Source: Amborella trichopoda | Taxonomy: Eukaryota > Streptophyta > Magnoliopsida > Amborellales > Amborellaceae | Direction: 5' to 3' | DNA length: 64,000 nt | Assembly (NCBI RefSeq): GCF_000471905.2 | Contig: NW_006496932.1 | Coordinates: 271,623 to 335,622 of the forward strand | Part shown: positions 10,741-21,034 of the stretch, piece after piece | How the letters are laid out: the number at the start of each line of letters is the position of its first letter | How positions within the stretch are numbered: the stretch's first letter is position 1 | The notes under the pieces: model-generated | What the model was told of the DNA's origin: nothing | The model's database searches: none | Seen by the model: only the letters and a program-made list of their open reading frames with translations | Position numbers and translations under genes: made by a program

Positions 10741-11000
10741 AGACTCCTCAGCTTAGATCTGATATCGGGAAATTTCAAGACCATCTGCAACCATAAGCTT
10801 AGATCTGATATCGGGAAATTTCAAGACCATCTGCAACCACCGAGGATCGAGATGGTAAAAGAGTATAGGAAAATTTCAAGACCATCTGCAACCACCGAGG
10901 ATCGAGATGGTAAAAGAGGGAGAGAGACGTAATGGTGATTCCAGGTTTCCTTGTGAACGATGGCGATGTTAAGCGAGTGTTGAATATTATCTAGGGTTCC

Positions 11001-11246
11001 TTGTCTCAAATTTCAACTGCAACTCTTGACTTCCAAATCATTGGCATGGATCAATTTGCTATGATAGAAGAATTGGCTTTTCTTATTAAAGATAACTTAC
11101 CTTGTAAGCATCTCATTCTTTCAATGGACGATGTCCGAGTCAAATTCCTTCAACGAAATACATGCTTTGAGGTTCTCTTGGAGCTCGTACCAATGAATCC
11201 TTACCACCAATGCTTCTACATCATCTTGCAGAGATTTTCGGGTTAG
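11001..11246 (+). pseudogene. possible gag remnant in the Copia-like element
   Basis: An 81-codon open frame lies where gag would be expected. It has no zinc knuckle or other diagnostic motif, so the assignment rests on position only. It may simply be a chance open frame. Confidence 0.3.
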
Positions 11247-12136
11247 CACATGAATCTGTTGGTGAAGGAGACGATCACCATTTAAATCAGGATTTAAATG
11301 GTATTCGTTTTTTGATATGGTTGTACTCAAAAGAAGAAAAAAATTTATTTTGCTTGGGTGTTTCTTTGCATCCACACCCAACTTGAGGGGGAGAGATACC
11401 CAACTTGAGGGGGAGAGTATTGGAGATATGGAGATGGGATGAGTAGAGATGAAGTCAACATCTTCAGTGTAACCGCTATAAGGACAAGAAAATCCAGATT
11501 CTAGATCAGTCCAATTACTATGCAAAAGGAAGTTATGGTTGGTGATCAAGAGTTTCGACTCTTGATAAGGAGATGAAGATAATCAAATTTCACAGTCCTG
11601 GTTGTTGATCAAGAGTTCTGTCTTCAGATGAGGAGATGAAGATGATCGAATTTTTCGATCCTGGTAGATGATCAAGTTTTCCGTTCCTTGGTCTTGTTTG
11701 ATGATGGAGTTTTTCATTGCTCCATTTTGTATGATGATCAACGAGTTTTTCGTTACTCGATCTCGGATGTTCCGAAGAGAGAGAAAGAAAAATTCTTTTC
11801 TTTTAGAGAGTCTTTTAGAGAGGGTATGAAGAGAGAGATCTTCAGAGAAGTCTCTAAAGAGAGAGATCTTCAGAGAAAGAAAAGAAGATAGAGATAGAGA
11901 AGCCTCTGAAGAGAGAGATAGAGAAGCCTCTGAAGAGAGAGATCTTCAGAGAAGAAAGTAGAGAGCCCAAGAAAGGTTGTTTCTTGGAAGACCTTAGCGA
12001 GAGAAAGTCTCTAGAAGGAAGTAGAGAGAAATGTTGTTTCTTGGAAGACCATGGTAATATGTGATTTTTTTGGCAACTCAGAATTATTCAAACTCGAGCT
12101 GTTTTGTATCAAAGCATCTTGAGTTTGAGGAAGGAG

Positions 12137-12567
12137 TGTTGGGTTATAGATATCTTGGGTTAATATTGATATACATCATTATGGATATATATGTAGCATA
12201 TTGAGTTTGAGAGGGAGTGTTGGGTTATAGATATTTTGGGTTCATATTGATATACATCATTATGGATGTATGTCTCTTGATAAGGTTGGGTATCTAATGG
12301 ATGTATATGTTCTTGATAAGGTTAAGTATCTAGAAGATAGTGACTAAGTTACTTAGTCATCAAGTTATCATACCATAATTATCTTTTCTAATTATGTGAT
12401 TGTCCTCTATGTATAGAGGTACTTATTGATGCAAGCTTTCATCCAATATAATGAAGATGTTGCCAATTGGGGCTTTGGATTCATGGATGTAAGGCTTCGG
12501 CCTGAACCGCCTGAACTATATAAATGTTGTGTTTTCTCTTCATTCTATGCTTCCACAAATTCTAAAG
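12137..12567 (+). mobile_element. 3' LTR of the non-autonomous Copia element, with doubled start
   Basis: The purine tract plus LTR start occurs twice: GAGGAAGGAG|TGTTGGG at 12127-12143 and GAGAGGGAG|TGTTGGG at 12209-12224. The second start leads into the full LTR (12218-12567), ending ACAAATTCTAAAG before the GTAAC target duplication. The first may be a tandem duplication of about 81 bp at the LTR edge. Confidence 0.7.
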
Positions 12568-12756
12568 GTAACATTGACTTTTGCTTTAACAAAAAAACAT
12601 CAAATATAATGAAGATGTAGCCGATTGGGGCTTTGGATCCGTAGAAGTAAGGCTTTTGCCTGAACCACGTAAATGTTGTATTCTCTCTCCATTCTATGCT
12701 CCCACCCACAAATTGTAACAACAACATTAACTTTTGCTTTAACAAAAAAAAATAAG
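12445..12756 (+). repeat. 158-bp tandem duplication of the LTR end plus flank
   Basis: AATATAATGAAGATGT starts at 12445 and 12603. Both units run past the LTR end into the flanking TTTTGCTTTAACAAAAAAA, so the duplication happened after the insertion. Confidence 0.8.
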
Positions 12757-12778
12757 GCTTATCTAATAATCTATACGT

Positions 12779-13251
12779 AAGGTGGCAATGGACCTTACCC
12801 TATGGGTAGACTTGATCATGGATATGGGTCTAAATTTTGGATTCAAAAAGTTAGGTCTGGGTCCAAAACCTGGACCTAAATACTATTTGGGTCTCAGTCT
12901 AGCCGGACCCGACCCAAATAATATGGATATATATGGGTATTCATAAAGGTTGTCAATACGTTTGTTTTTTAGGAATTTCTTGTTATTACGTAAAACAATA
13001 TGGAATGTGGGTATATGTGTGTATTCATGTATGTTTTGTAATATTGTAAGTATTGCCAATAATATGCGTATATGATGGTAAAAAAAAAAAAAAAAAACTT
13101 ATAGCCATAGGATGGTGACCAAACCCAAGACCCGACCTCGGGTCAGGATATCGGTCCAAATTTTGGACCTAAAAGTCGGGTCCTAGACCTGAATACTATT
13201 TGACTCTAGGTCCAGGTCTAGATCCAGGACCCAGTCCGCTGCCACCCCTAT
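12779..13251. mobile_element. hAT-like MITE
   Basis: The ends are inverted, AAGGTGGCAATGGAC against (other strand) TAGGGGTGGCAGCGGAC, the (A)GGGGTGGCAA-like ends seen in plant hAT MITEs. The subterminal regions are full of GGGTC/GGACC-type repeats. The 8-bp flanks CTATACGT (12771-12778) and CTATAAGC (13252-13259) agree at 6 of 8 bases, consistent with an old target duplication. Confidence 0.65.
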
Positions 13252-13334
13252 CTATAAGCATGCCATTCTTCTAGCAAAAAACTCATGAACAAAATGCATA
13301 CACAATTAGAGAGGTGGGTCAAGGGAAGGTTAGA

Positions 13335-14185
13335 NNNNNNNNNNNNNNNNNNNNNNNNNNNNNNNNNNNNNNNNNNNNNNNNNNNNNNNNNNNNNNNNNN
13401 NNNNNNNNNNNNNNNNNNNNNNNNNNNNNNNNNNNNNNNNNNNNNNNNNNNNNNNNNNNNNNNNNNNNNNNNNNNNNNNNNNNNNNNNNNNNNNNNNNNN
13501 NNNNNNNNNNNNNNNNNNNNNNNNNNNNNNNNNNNNNNNNNNNNNNNNNNNNNNNNNNNNNNNNNNNNNNNNNNNNNNNNNNNNNNNNNNNNNNNNNNNN
13601 NNNNNNNNNNNNNNNNNNNNNNNNNNNNNNNNNNNNNNNNNNNNNNNNNNNNNNNNNNNNNNNNNNNNNNNNNNNNNNNNNNNNNNNNNNNNNNNNNNNN
13701 NNNNNNNNNNNNNNNNNNNNNNNNNNNNNNNNNNNNNNNNNNNNNNNNNNNNNNNNNNNNNNNNNNNNNNNNNNNNNNNNNNNNNNNNNNNNNNNNNNNN
13801 NNNNNNNNNNNNNNNNNNNNNNNNNNNNNNNNNNNNNNNNNNNNNNNNNNNNNNNNNNNNNNNNNNNNNNNNNNNNNNNNNNNNNNNNNNNNNNNNNNNN
13901 NNNNNNNNNNNNNNNNNNNNNNNNNNNNNNNNNNNNNNNNNNNNNNNNNNNNNNNNNNNNNNNNNNNNNNNNNNNNNNNNNNNNNNNNNNNNNNNNNNNN
14001 NNNNNNNNNNNNNNNNNNNNNNNNNNNNNNNNNNNNNNNNNNNNNNNNNNNNNNNNNNNNNNNNNNNNNNNNNNNNNNNNNNNNNNNNNNNNNNNNNNNN
14101 NNNNNNNNNNNNNNNNNNNNNNNNNNNNNNNNNNNNNNNNNNNNNNNNNNNNNNNNNNNNNNNNNNNNNNNNNNNNNNNNNNNNN
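13335..14185. other. assembly gap (851 N)
   Basis: A run of N, followed at once by a long A/GA-rich tract (14186-14285). Open frames that cross it are artefacts. Confidence 0.99.
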
Positions 14186-14189
14186 GACG

Positions 14190-14222
<33 letters not shown>

Positions 14223-14511
14223 AAAAAAAAAAAAGAAAAGAGAAGAAAGAGAAGGGAAAAGAGAAAGGAAAAGAAAAAAAAAAAAGGCTGGTAGGGGGTT
14301 AATTTTGTAGGGGGTTAATTTTGTAGAGTTAATTTTGTAGAGTAGTATGCTTTCCCTGTGGCCGTTTGAAAAGTTGCAAAAGCGCCTTTCTAATGGTTGA
14401 GGTTTCGGGTGGTCACGTTTTAATGGCCAAAAAAATTTATTTTATATTTATGTTTATTAAATATTGGATTTATATGAAATCTTGGATGTAAATTTATTTT
14501 TATAAAAATAA
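14186..14511. repeat. poly-purine tract and short repeats
   Basis: An A-rich and GA-rich tract to 14285, then GTAGGGGGTTAATTTT-like units repeated three times (14292-14342). No gene seen. The last nine bases (14503-14511) are the left target duplication of the following element. Confidence 0.6.
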
Positions 14512-16232
14512 GGGAAATTATTGTTAATATATCTTAATTTTAACAAAATTGGAAAAAAAAACTCCAAACTTCCCAAAACCTCGCCCACCCCCTTTTTTTC
14601 AATTTTTACTATTTATTTTGGATGAAAATGCTCTTTACGAAGTCTTTTTACCATAAGGGCATTGATAGAATTACGGTATTTTGAGTACCGCAATACCTTG
14701 AACATATATTACAATACTTATAGTACTGTAATACCAATAACTTTAATTAGCATTACAGTACTTTAAGTACTGTAAACTATGGAACCGTAGAACTATGGAA
14801 GCCGATTATGTTGTAAAACTATGGAAGCCAATTACGATACTTTAAGTACAGTCAAAACTAAAACCTATTTTACCACCTTAAAAACTAACCCATGTTATAC
14901 GACAACCTTTTCTCTTTATTATATTTATCTCTTTCATCTAAATCTTCTCTCTCCCTAACTGGGCTATTTGACCGTGTCCAAATTGGCTCGTAAGGTAAAA
15001 TTGTAGAGAGAAAAATAAGAGATAAAAAGGAATGAGCCGAGTCCAAATTGGTTCCTAGGGTAAAATTGTAGAGAGAAAAATAAGAGATAAAAAGGAATGA
15101 AAGAGAAATAAGAGATAAATATAAAAAAGAATTAGAGAGAAAAATAATTGATAAACATTAAAGGAATTAGAGATGTAATAGATAAATATAAACACAATGA
15201 GAAAATGGTTTATGGCGTAAACGCTTGTTCTATTTATCTATTTCATCCCTAATTTCTTTTAGGTTGATCTATTCTTTCTATTTCTATGAGAAAATGGTTT
15301 AGGGCATTTTAAATGCCGTATGACATATGGATAGAAAGAACAAATGAACATAAAAAATTAGAGAAGAAATAAATAAATATAAAAAGGTTTACGCTATTTA
15401 AAATGGCGTAAACCTTTTTGTTTATACTTATCTATTTCATCCCTGATTCTTATCCATTATTTCTCTCTAATTCTTTTTCATATTTATCTCTTTTTTCTCT
15501 TTTTTTGACAAAGCATTTATCTCTTCTTTCTCTCTCATTCTTTTTTATCTCTTGTTTCTCTCTCTACAATCTTACTCTACAAGCCAATTTGGACACGGGC
15601 AAATCTGCCAGGGAGATAAAAGATTCAGAGAGAGAAATAAGAGAAAAAAAAAAATAGAGAAAAAGAAGAGAAAAATCATAAATAGAATGAGAGAGAAATA
15701 AGAGAAAAATAAAAAAATAGAGATGAAAGAGATGACTATAATAAAGAGAAAGGTAAGAAGAGATAAATATTAAATAGAATGAGAGAGAAATAAGAGATAA
15801 ACATAAAAAAATAGAGATGAAAGAGATAAATATAATATAAAGAAAATGTTTTACAGCATTTAAAATACTGTAAAATGGGTTTTAGTTTTTAAGGTACCGT
15901 AATGCTAATTGAAGTTATTACGTTAAAGTATTACAGTATTATGGTATCCTAAGTATCATAATACATTTTCAAAGTATTATCGTACTCGAAGTACTGTAAT
16001 TCTATTAATACCTTTACGGTTGGTATTCTAAGTACCGTAATACATTTTCAAAGTATTATGGTACTCGAAGTACCGTACTTCTATTAATGCCTTTATGGGT
16101 AGAAAGACTATGTAAATGTTATATCTTCCAAAAAATTGAGAAAAAGGGTGAGGGTGAGGTTTTGGGAAGTTTGGAGTTTTTTTTTTTTTTTCCAATTTTG
16201 TTAAAATTAAGGTATATTAACGATAATTTCCC
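14512..16232. mobile_element. Mutator-like foldback element, non-autonomous, 1.72 kb
   Basis: The ends are long inverted repeats opening GGGAAATTAT(T/C)GTTAATAT. They pair for well over 100 bp, including the block ACTCCAAACTTCCCAAAACC (about 14561-14580, complement at 16161-16182). The 9-bp TAAAAATAA is perfectly repeated on both sides (14503-14511 and 16233-16241), the target duplication size of Mutator-like elements. Inverted symmetry continues inward: AAGTACTGTA/TACAGTACTT blocks, a CCAAATTGG...GTGTCC block, and GGTTTACGC...GCGTAAACC at 15387-15417. Nearly the whole element could fold into a hairpin. No transposase is encoded. Open frames inside are chance. Confidence 0.85.
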
Positions 16233-16558
16233 TAAAAATAACTAAATAAACATAATAATAAAAAATAACTAACATGCCTTTAACTACATTTTAGTCAATA
16301 GTTTTTGTTCACAATATTTTTTAATAATTTGATTTAAATCTCCTTACAAAAGTGAAGTTACCCCAACTAGTTGGGATAAAGCTTTGATATTCATATAAAT
16401 ATAATTTTTAAATTAAAAATAAAAACAAAAAAACAAAAGTTTTTTTTTGCCCTTTGGATGAAGCTAGGATCAATCGAAACCATCAAAAGGTGCTTGTATA
16501 CTTTTAGCCATCCACAACAAAGTGAACGCAATACCAAGCTACTTGGAAAAGGTTCAAA
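16233..16558. other. intergenic, with a possible LINE/SINE 3' tail
   Basis: AT-rich. CCCCAACTAGTTGGGATAAA at about 16361-16380 matches the kind of 3' end seen in plant RTE LINEs and their SINE partners. Only the tail is visible, so this is tentative. Confidence 0.35.
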
Positions 16559-16885
16559 TAAAGCCTAGGCCTAATGAAAAAAAAAATAAAGCTTCATCTC
16601 AAATATGATCGAAAATTATAATTTCGATTTTGAAAAACTTTCAAATTGATCATCTCGGTCTTGACCATGGATATAAAAAAAAGAAAAAAAAAAGGATTTG
16701 TGTATATTGTAACACATTGTCTAAGATATCCATTTTCAAGTGTTTGCAGGTTGGCAAGATTTGTACCAATTATTGAGCTTCAAATTTTACCGTGATCGAA
16801 ATCTTTATAGATGTTAACCAAAGTGTTTTCATCACGAGATTTTGAAGTGAAGCTTTATTTCTTTTCATAAGGCCTAAGCCATGAA
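16559..16885. mobile_element. MITE with palindromic ends (AGGCCT type)
   Basis: Left AAGCCTAGGCCTAATG...AATAAAGCTTCATCTC pairs with (other strand) GGCTTAGGCCTTATG...AATAAAGCTTCACTTC at the right. Each end has its own internal palindrome around AGGCCT. The interior resembles the other MITEs at 18 and 28 kb in length and base composition. Confidence 0.65.
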
Positions 16886-18130
16886 GAACCGCATCAATTT
16901 TTTATAAGGAAATTCATCTAAATACCCTTGAGAAGTTATTATCTAATATTTTATCCATATTGTTAGATTTAACTTCAAAATACTCATTAAAGTCTACATG
17001 TTTTTTTTTGGGTAATTAAAGGTGATAGGTCAGTGGGGATTTGAGCTTCTACCTTTTGATGAGAATGAAGTCAAAGACCTTGTTATGGGGTTTGGCAATA
17101 CCACCGTCAAGGCAACCCATTCTCTAAAAGTGGTAAGTCAATAAGTATGTGGGGCCCTACCCTTTGGTGAGAATGATTTGGAATAGTAGAAAGTGGATAA
17201 AATGTTAAATAACTTGTCTCTAGATATTTTGATAAAGGTTCATTTTTACGAGGAATTGGGAACTGTAATTTCATACCAATTAAACAAATTGGTCACCATA
17301 TAATTTGGATATCTTATAAAGAAAAGTATACAAAGAGACCATTTACTTTTATTACAAGGAGGTCACAATTACTCTTGTTCGTAAGATCCTATGTTAAGTA
17401 GTTGCGAGTGTGTTTTTTACTAGACTCAATTAAAATATTTTTTTTTGAACTTTGTGATACAACTCAAGCCATTCAATATGACATATTATAAAATTAAATT
17501 TAATATTAGTTAAACCTCTCAAAAAAACTTTTAGAATTCAAATATGCAATTGTTTGGTAATGTTTGAATATTTGGTAAAAATAAAAGTACCAAATTTGAT
17601 AATATTTTTTAGGAGAAATTACATAAAAACCTTTCATTAATGTTTCTATGCATAATTCTTGTGTGTTTATGTCGTTTTGGAAAAGGATGTGGTTTTTGTA
17701 AAGCCCATGAGAAAGTAAAGTATGAAAAATGTTTCGGGCATGTGAAATGGCTCTAAAATCTATTTCTATCATGGATGATGAAATTTGAAGCTTAAAAAAT
17801 TAGTACAGATCTCGCAGATCTATAAACACTTGAAAATAGATGGTCTAGATAATGTGTTGCAATATACACTATTTTTAATGTTTGAAATCTAATTTTTTTT
17901 TCCACATCCACAATGATCAATGTAGAGATGATTGATTTGAAGGTTTTTTTATGCAGGAACCACAATTTTTTGGTAAGAGTTAAGATGCGGCATTACTTTT
18001 TTTTTTTTTAATAAGAGGGAGAGCAAAAGGCATGAATGAATAACCTACTCAAAACAAATAACTATTAAAATAATTTCAATAATAAAGAAAATAAATATGA
18101 AAAAATATCGAGATTAAATAAATGGTGTGG
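16886..18130. other. intergenic, MITE remnants
   Basis: Around 17321-17475 there is a decayed M2-like end (GTATACAAAGAGACC...TTACAAGGAGGTCACAATTA). Around 17815-17880 there is the phrase GATGGTCTAGATAATGTGTTGCAA, shared with 18315-18350 and 51085-51105. I see no gene. Confidence 0.4.
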
Positions 18131-18510
18131 TTTCTATAAGGTTGCAACCTTAAACAATATAATTACGGTGCACCTCCAAATTTTATCATAACATGTAATT
18201 TTGGTGTACAAAATTATTAGGATTATCTCAAAATCTGTTTTCATATCTTACTATAAAATTTTAAGATAAAAAAATGGTTTAAATCAAGTATATCTATAAA
18301 TATATGAAAATCTTGTAAATAGAAGATCTAGATAATGTGTTGCAAGATGCACTATTTCTGAGACGCAAAATCTTTTTTGTTTCAAATTCATATATCTCAA
18401 TATTGAGATTATCAATTAGAAGATTTTTCAATATTACAATAACATTTTCTGATGGATTTTTGAGGTGTATCTGTAAATCTACATTTAAAAGTTGCAACCT
18501 TTTATAAACT
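18131..18510. mobile_element. MITE with palindromic ends (GGTTGCAACC type)
   Basis: TATAAGGTTGCAACCTTAAA at the left is matched by AAAAGTTGCAACCTTTTATA at the right. Inside are GTGCACCTCC... and, near the other end, GAGGTGTATC. The core GTAAATAGAAGATCTAGATAA is shared with the 17.8 kb and 51.1 kb remnants. About 380 bp, the size of the M1 family. Confidence 0.6.
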
Positions 18511-18530
18511 TTTCGTAAACACATGCGCAC

Positions 18531-18694
18531 ATATTTTCGTAATCCATCCAAAAGTAATCAATAAAAACCATAGGTGGATGACTAAAAAAGTGAGTGTGAG
18601 CAATAATGGAAGATATTTTCGTAATCCATCCAAAAGTAATCAATAAAAACCATAGGTGGATGACTAAAAAAGTGAGTGTGAGCAATAATGGAAG
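18531..18694. repeat. 82-bp tandem duplication
   Basis: ATATTTTCGTAATCCATCCA starts at 18531 and 18613. The two units are practically identical. The minus-strand open frames here only reflect the repeat. Confidence 0.9.
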
Positions 18695-19734
18695 TAGGAG
18701 AGAGAAAAAAAAGAAAAAAAAGGAAAAAAATATGAACAAGTACAAAGATATCACTAAGAAGTTGCATGCAAAATGAGATCTTATATTGGGACCCTATTTT
18801 ATGCTTGAGATCTTTCTTGATGAGGGCTGAAATTTTAGCTTACCAAGAAAAAGAAAAACTTTTTGGAGAACAAAATAAATAAAAAGAATCAATGATAAAG
18901 TTAAGATGTTTAGAGGCCATTTAGTGAGAAACTTTAAAGGTCCACTAAACCTTCTGATGTATATTCTTTAGAGTTAACTCAGATTTGCCAGAGCTTACTT
19001 TTCTTCAGGGGCGTATATTCACATATATAACTTAGAAGTATGTTACTATATCATGATACGAATAATATGAAACATGTTGTCATCATAGGTGGAGATGAGA
19101 TGCATCACATAAACAATCTCAAACACAATAGGGCCGCTTCAAACAAAAACTATCAGAATTAATATACTTTCAAATATGATATGGATACTATTCATGGCAT
19201 TGATTCTAATCATGGAACTAATAACCCATTAAATTTCATAATCGATACTAGAATTATAAAAACATAGAAATACAAGAAAAATACCTAACCAGTTTGGGAG
19301 GAGGAATTTATAGCATGAATTATATTACAAAAATGGAAAAAAAATTGTATCCAAGATTGTAAATGTTTCCAAAATCCTAGAATATTCATGAAGTTTTATC
19401 TATAATAATTTCCTAAAATATAGTTCATCTTGCATATTGGAGAGTGTGTGTCAACAGAATCGGGGTTATTAGGATGAGTCGAGAATGATAGGAATTAAAT
19501 ATATTTGGTTTGAAATGACTTTTTTGTTTGACTTTAAAAATAATAAAATTTGGATTATTCAGATTTGGTTTATGAGTTTGGAGAGAGATATTTCAAAAAT
19601 AAAATAAAATTAGTGAGTCAGTTCAAGGGATTTAGGACCCACCCCAAATCACTGCAAACCCATTTCCACCTACCTTTGATTGATGAATATAGAGATACAA
19701 AGACATTTGATGGTCTTTGATTAAATAAACACAT
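18695..19734. other. intergenic, no gene seen
   Basis: AT-rich with no open frame of note. The long terminal part of the Copia LTR that should lie here is missing (see 19735-21034). Confidence 0.4.
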
Positions 19735-21034
19735 GGACAATTGATTAGGGTGACTTGTGGGGTGAGAGATTTGAGCCATCCAATTCATAGATGGGCCATC
19801 ACCATTATGGAAGATACATGAACCATTATCCTCCTTTCTTTAAACCACTTTCCCACCAATAAATTAAATTTATTAAAATATCATGCATTCTATAAAATTG
19901 CATAATCCATCTTATATATTCCATAAGAATATATCAAATAATATCAAGTTAATATATGCTATCTCATTTAGATAAGATATGGTCAATATTTACTATATTA
20001 TAAATTAACCACATGTCATAAGATAAACTTTCCAAACTTTTAAAACTTATCACAAAGCAACCAAAAAATGGATCCAAAGGGGTGGGGCGTGCCAACCATA
20101 TGTGGCGTTTGTGGGCCCCACCTCTTGCCACATGGCAGGCCCATGTGCACTACGGGCCCCCATGAGATTTTATAAAAAATTTAAAAATTAACAAAATAAT
20201 TTTAAAACTTTATATGAATTTTTATAACTTTATAAAATGAATACCTTCATTTTTAAAAGTCCAAAAAATTATAAATAAAATATTAAAAGACTCATAAAAA
20301 TTCAAATAATAAATCTAAAATAATTTCTATAATAAAATGAACACAATTAAGTTAATATAATAGGAAATGGATCCATATGGTTCAGGAATTCCATCAGCGA
20401 TCATGGGGCACTCCACCTTCAACTGTAGACTACAGACCATACTTGCTTTATCGAACTGACTCATGTTTCCCATGACCCATAGTCTAAGCAGGGGCTCATT
20501 AGTGGGTCACTAAAGTCTGGGCGATGAGCCAAGAGGTCGCAATCTCAGTCTGTGGATTATAAGTCATCCTCTTGAGATGAGTCAATGTCACCACGACCTG
20601 ATGCGACCACCGCTCTATGGTGCATAGGGGTTTCTCTCGCACACGCATACGCTTCACCAAAAGGTGGATATCTGGCTTTTCCGAACAATCTATCGATATA
20701 CATGCCATGTGATGGATCATGGATGGGGTTTTGGCCCCCGTCTTTGCAGGCCTACCATCACACACAAGGGTCACACAGTCCCTCGACTTACTCATCTAGG
20801 CATAAGCTTTGGGCTCATCAAGGGATAACCCATAACCCTTCTCGGTTTATTCCCTATGCCCAGGTACCTTGGGTTTTCCAACCGATTGGCCTAGATCGCC
20901 AAATTCAGTCCGGTATCAACAAACATCATTCGCTTAGTATGGTCCCCGAGGGACCGCACTCTCACTGAGTTTATATTCCACTATAATAAATGTTTTTCAT
21001 TACACACTCATAAGGCCTTTAAAGGTCACATAAA
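19735..21034 (-). mobile_element. 3' LTR of a Copia element, truncated to U3
   Basis: It aligns with 25735-27116 along its whole length, with shared blocks such as GGGGTGGGGCGTGCCA, ATCGACTATCG-like and CAACCGATTGGCC. It starts (minus strand) near 21034 with GTTGGGTTTATGTG, next to a purine-rich AAGTAGGGAAAG. Homology stops near 19735, before the TATA box and R-U5 part seen in the 5' LTR, so about 700 bp are missing. Confidence 0.8.

Larger units (their letters stand above)
10369..12567 (+). mobile_element. non-autonomous Copia-like LTR element, 2.2 kb
   Basis: Two related LTRs (10369-10725 and 12218-12567) flank a 1.4 kb interior. The 5-bp GTAAC lies immediately before the first LTR (10364-10368) and after the second (12568-12572), which fits a target duplication. 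A tRNA-Met type primer site follows the 5' LTR and a purine tract precedes the 3' LTR. The interior has no protease, integrase or reverse transcriptase. It holds a short gag-like frame near 11001-11246, a doubled AACTTGAGGGGGAG tract (11391-11417) that resembles Copia polypurine tracts, and a GA-rich block (11766-11960). Enzymes of a related full-length element would be needed for movement. The last two bases of the 3' LTR differ from the expected CA, so that edge is slightly uncertain. Confidence 0.8.

Noticed and set aside
13285..14310. Long open frames over N runs (also at 3084-3308, 27286-28233 and 48127-48744)
   Set aside because: They consist almost only of unknown residues and exist because N has no stop codons.
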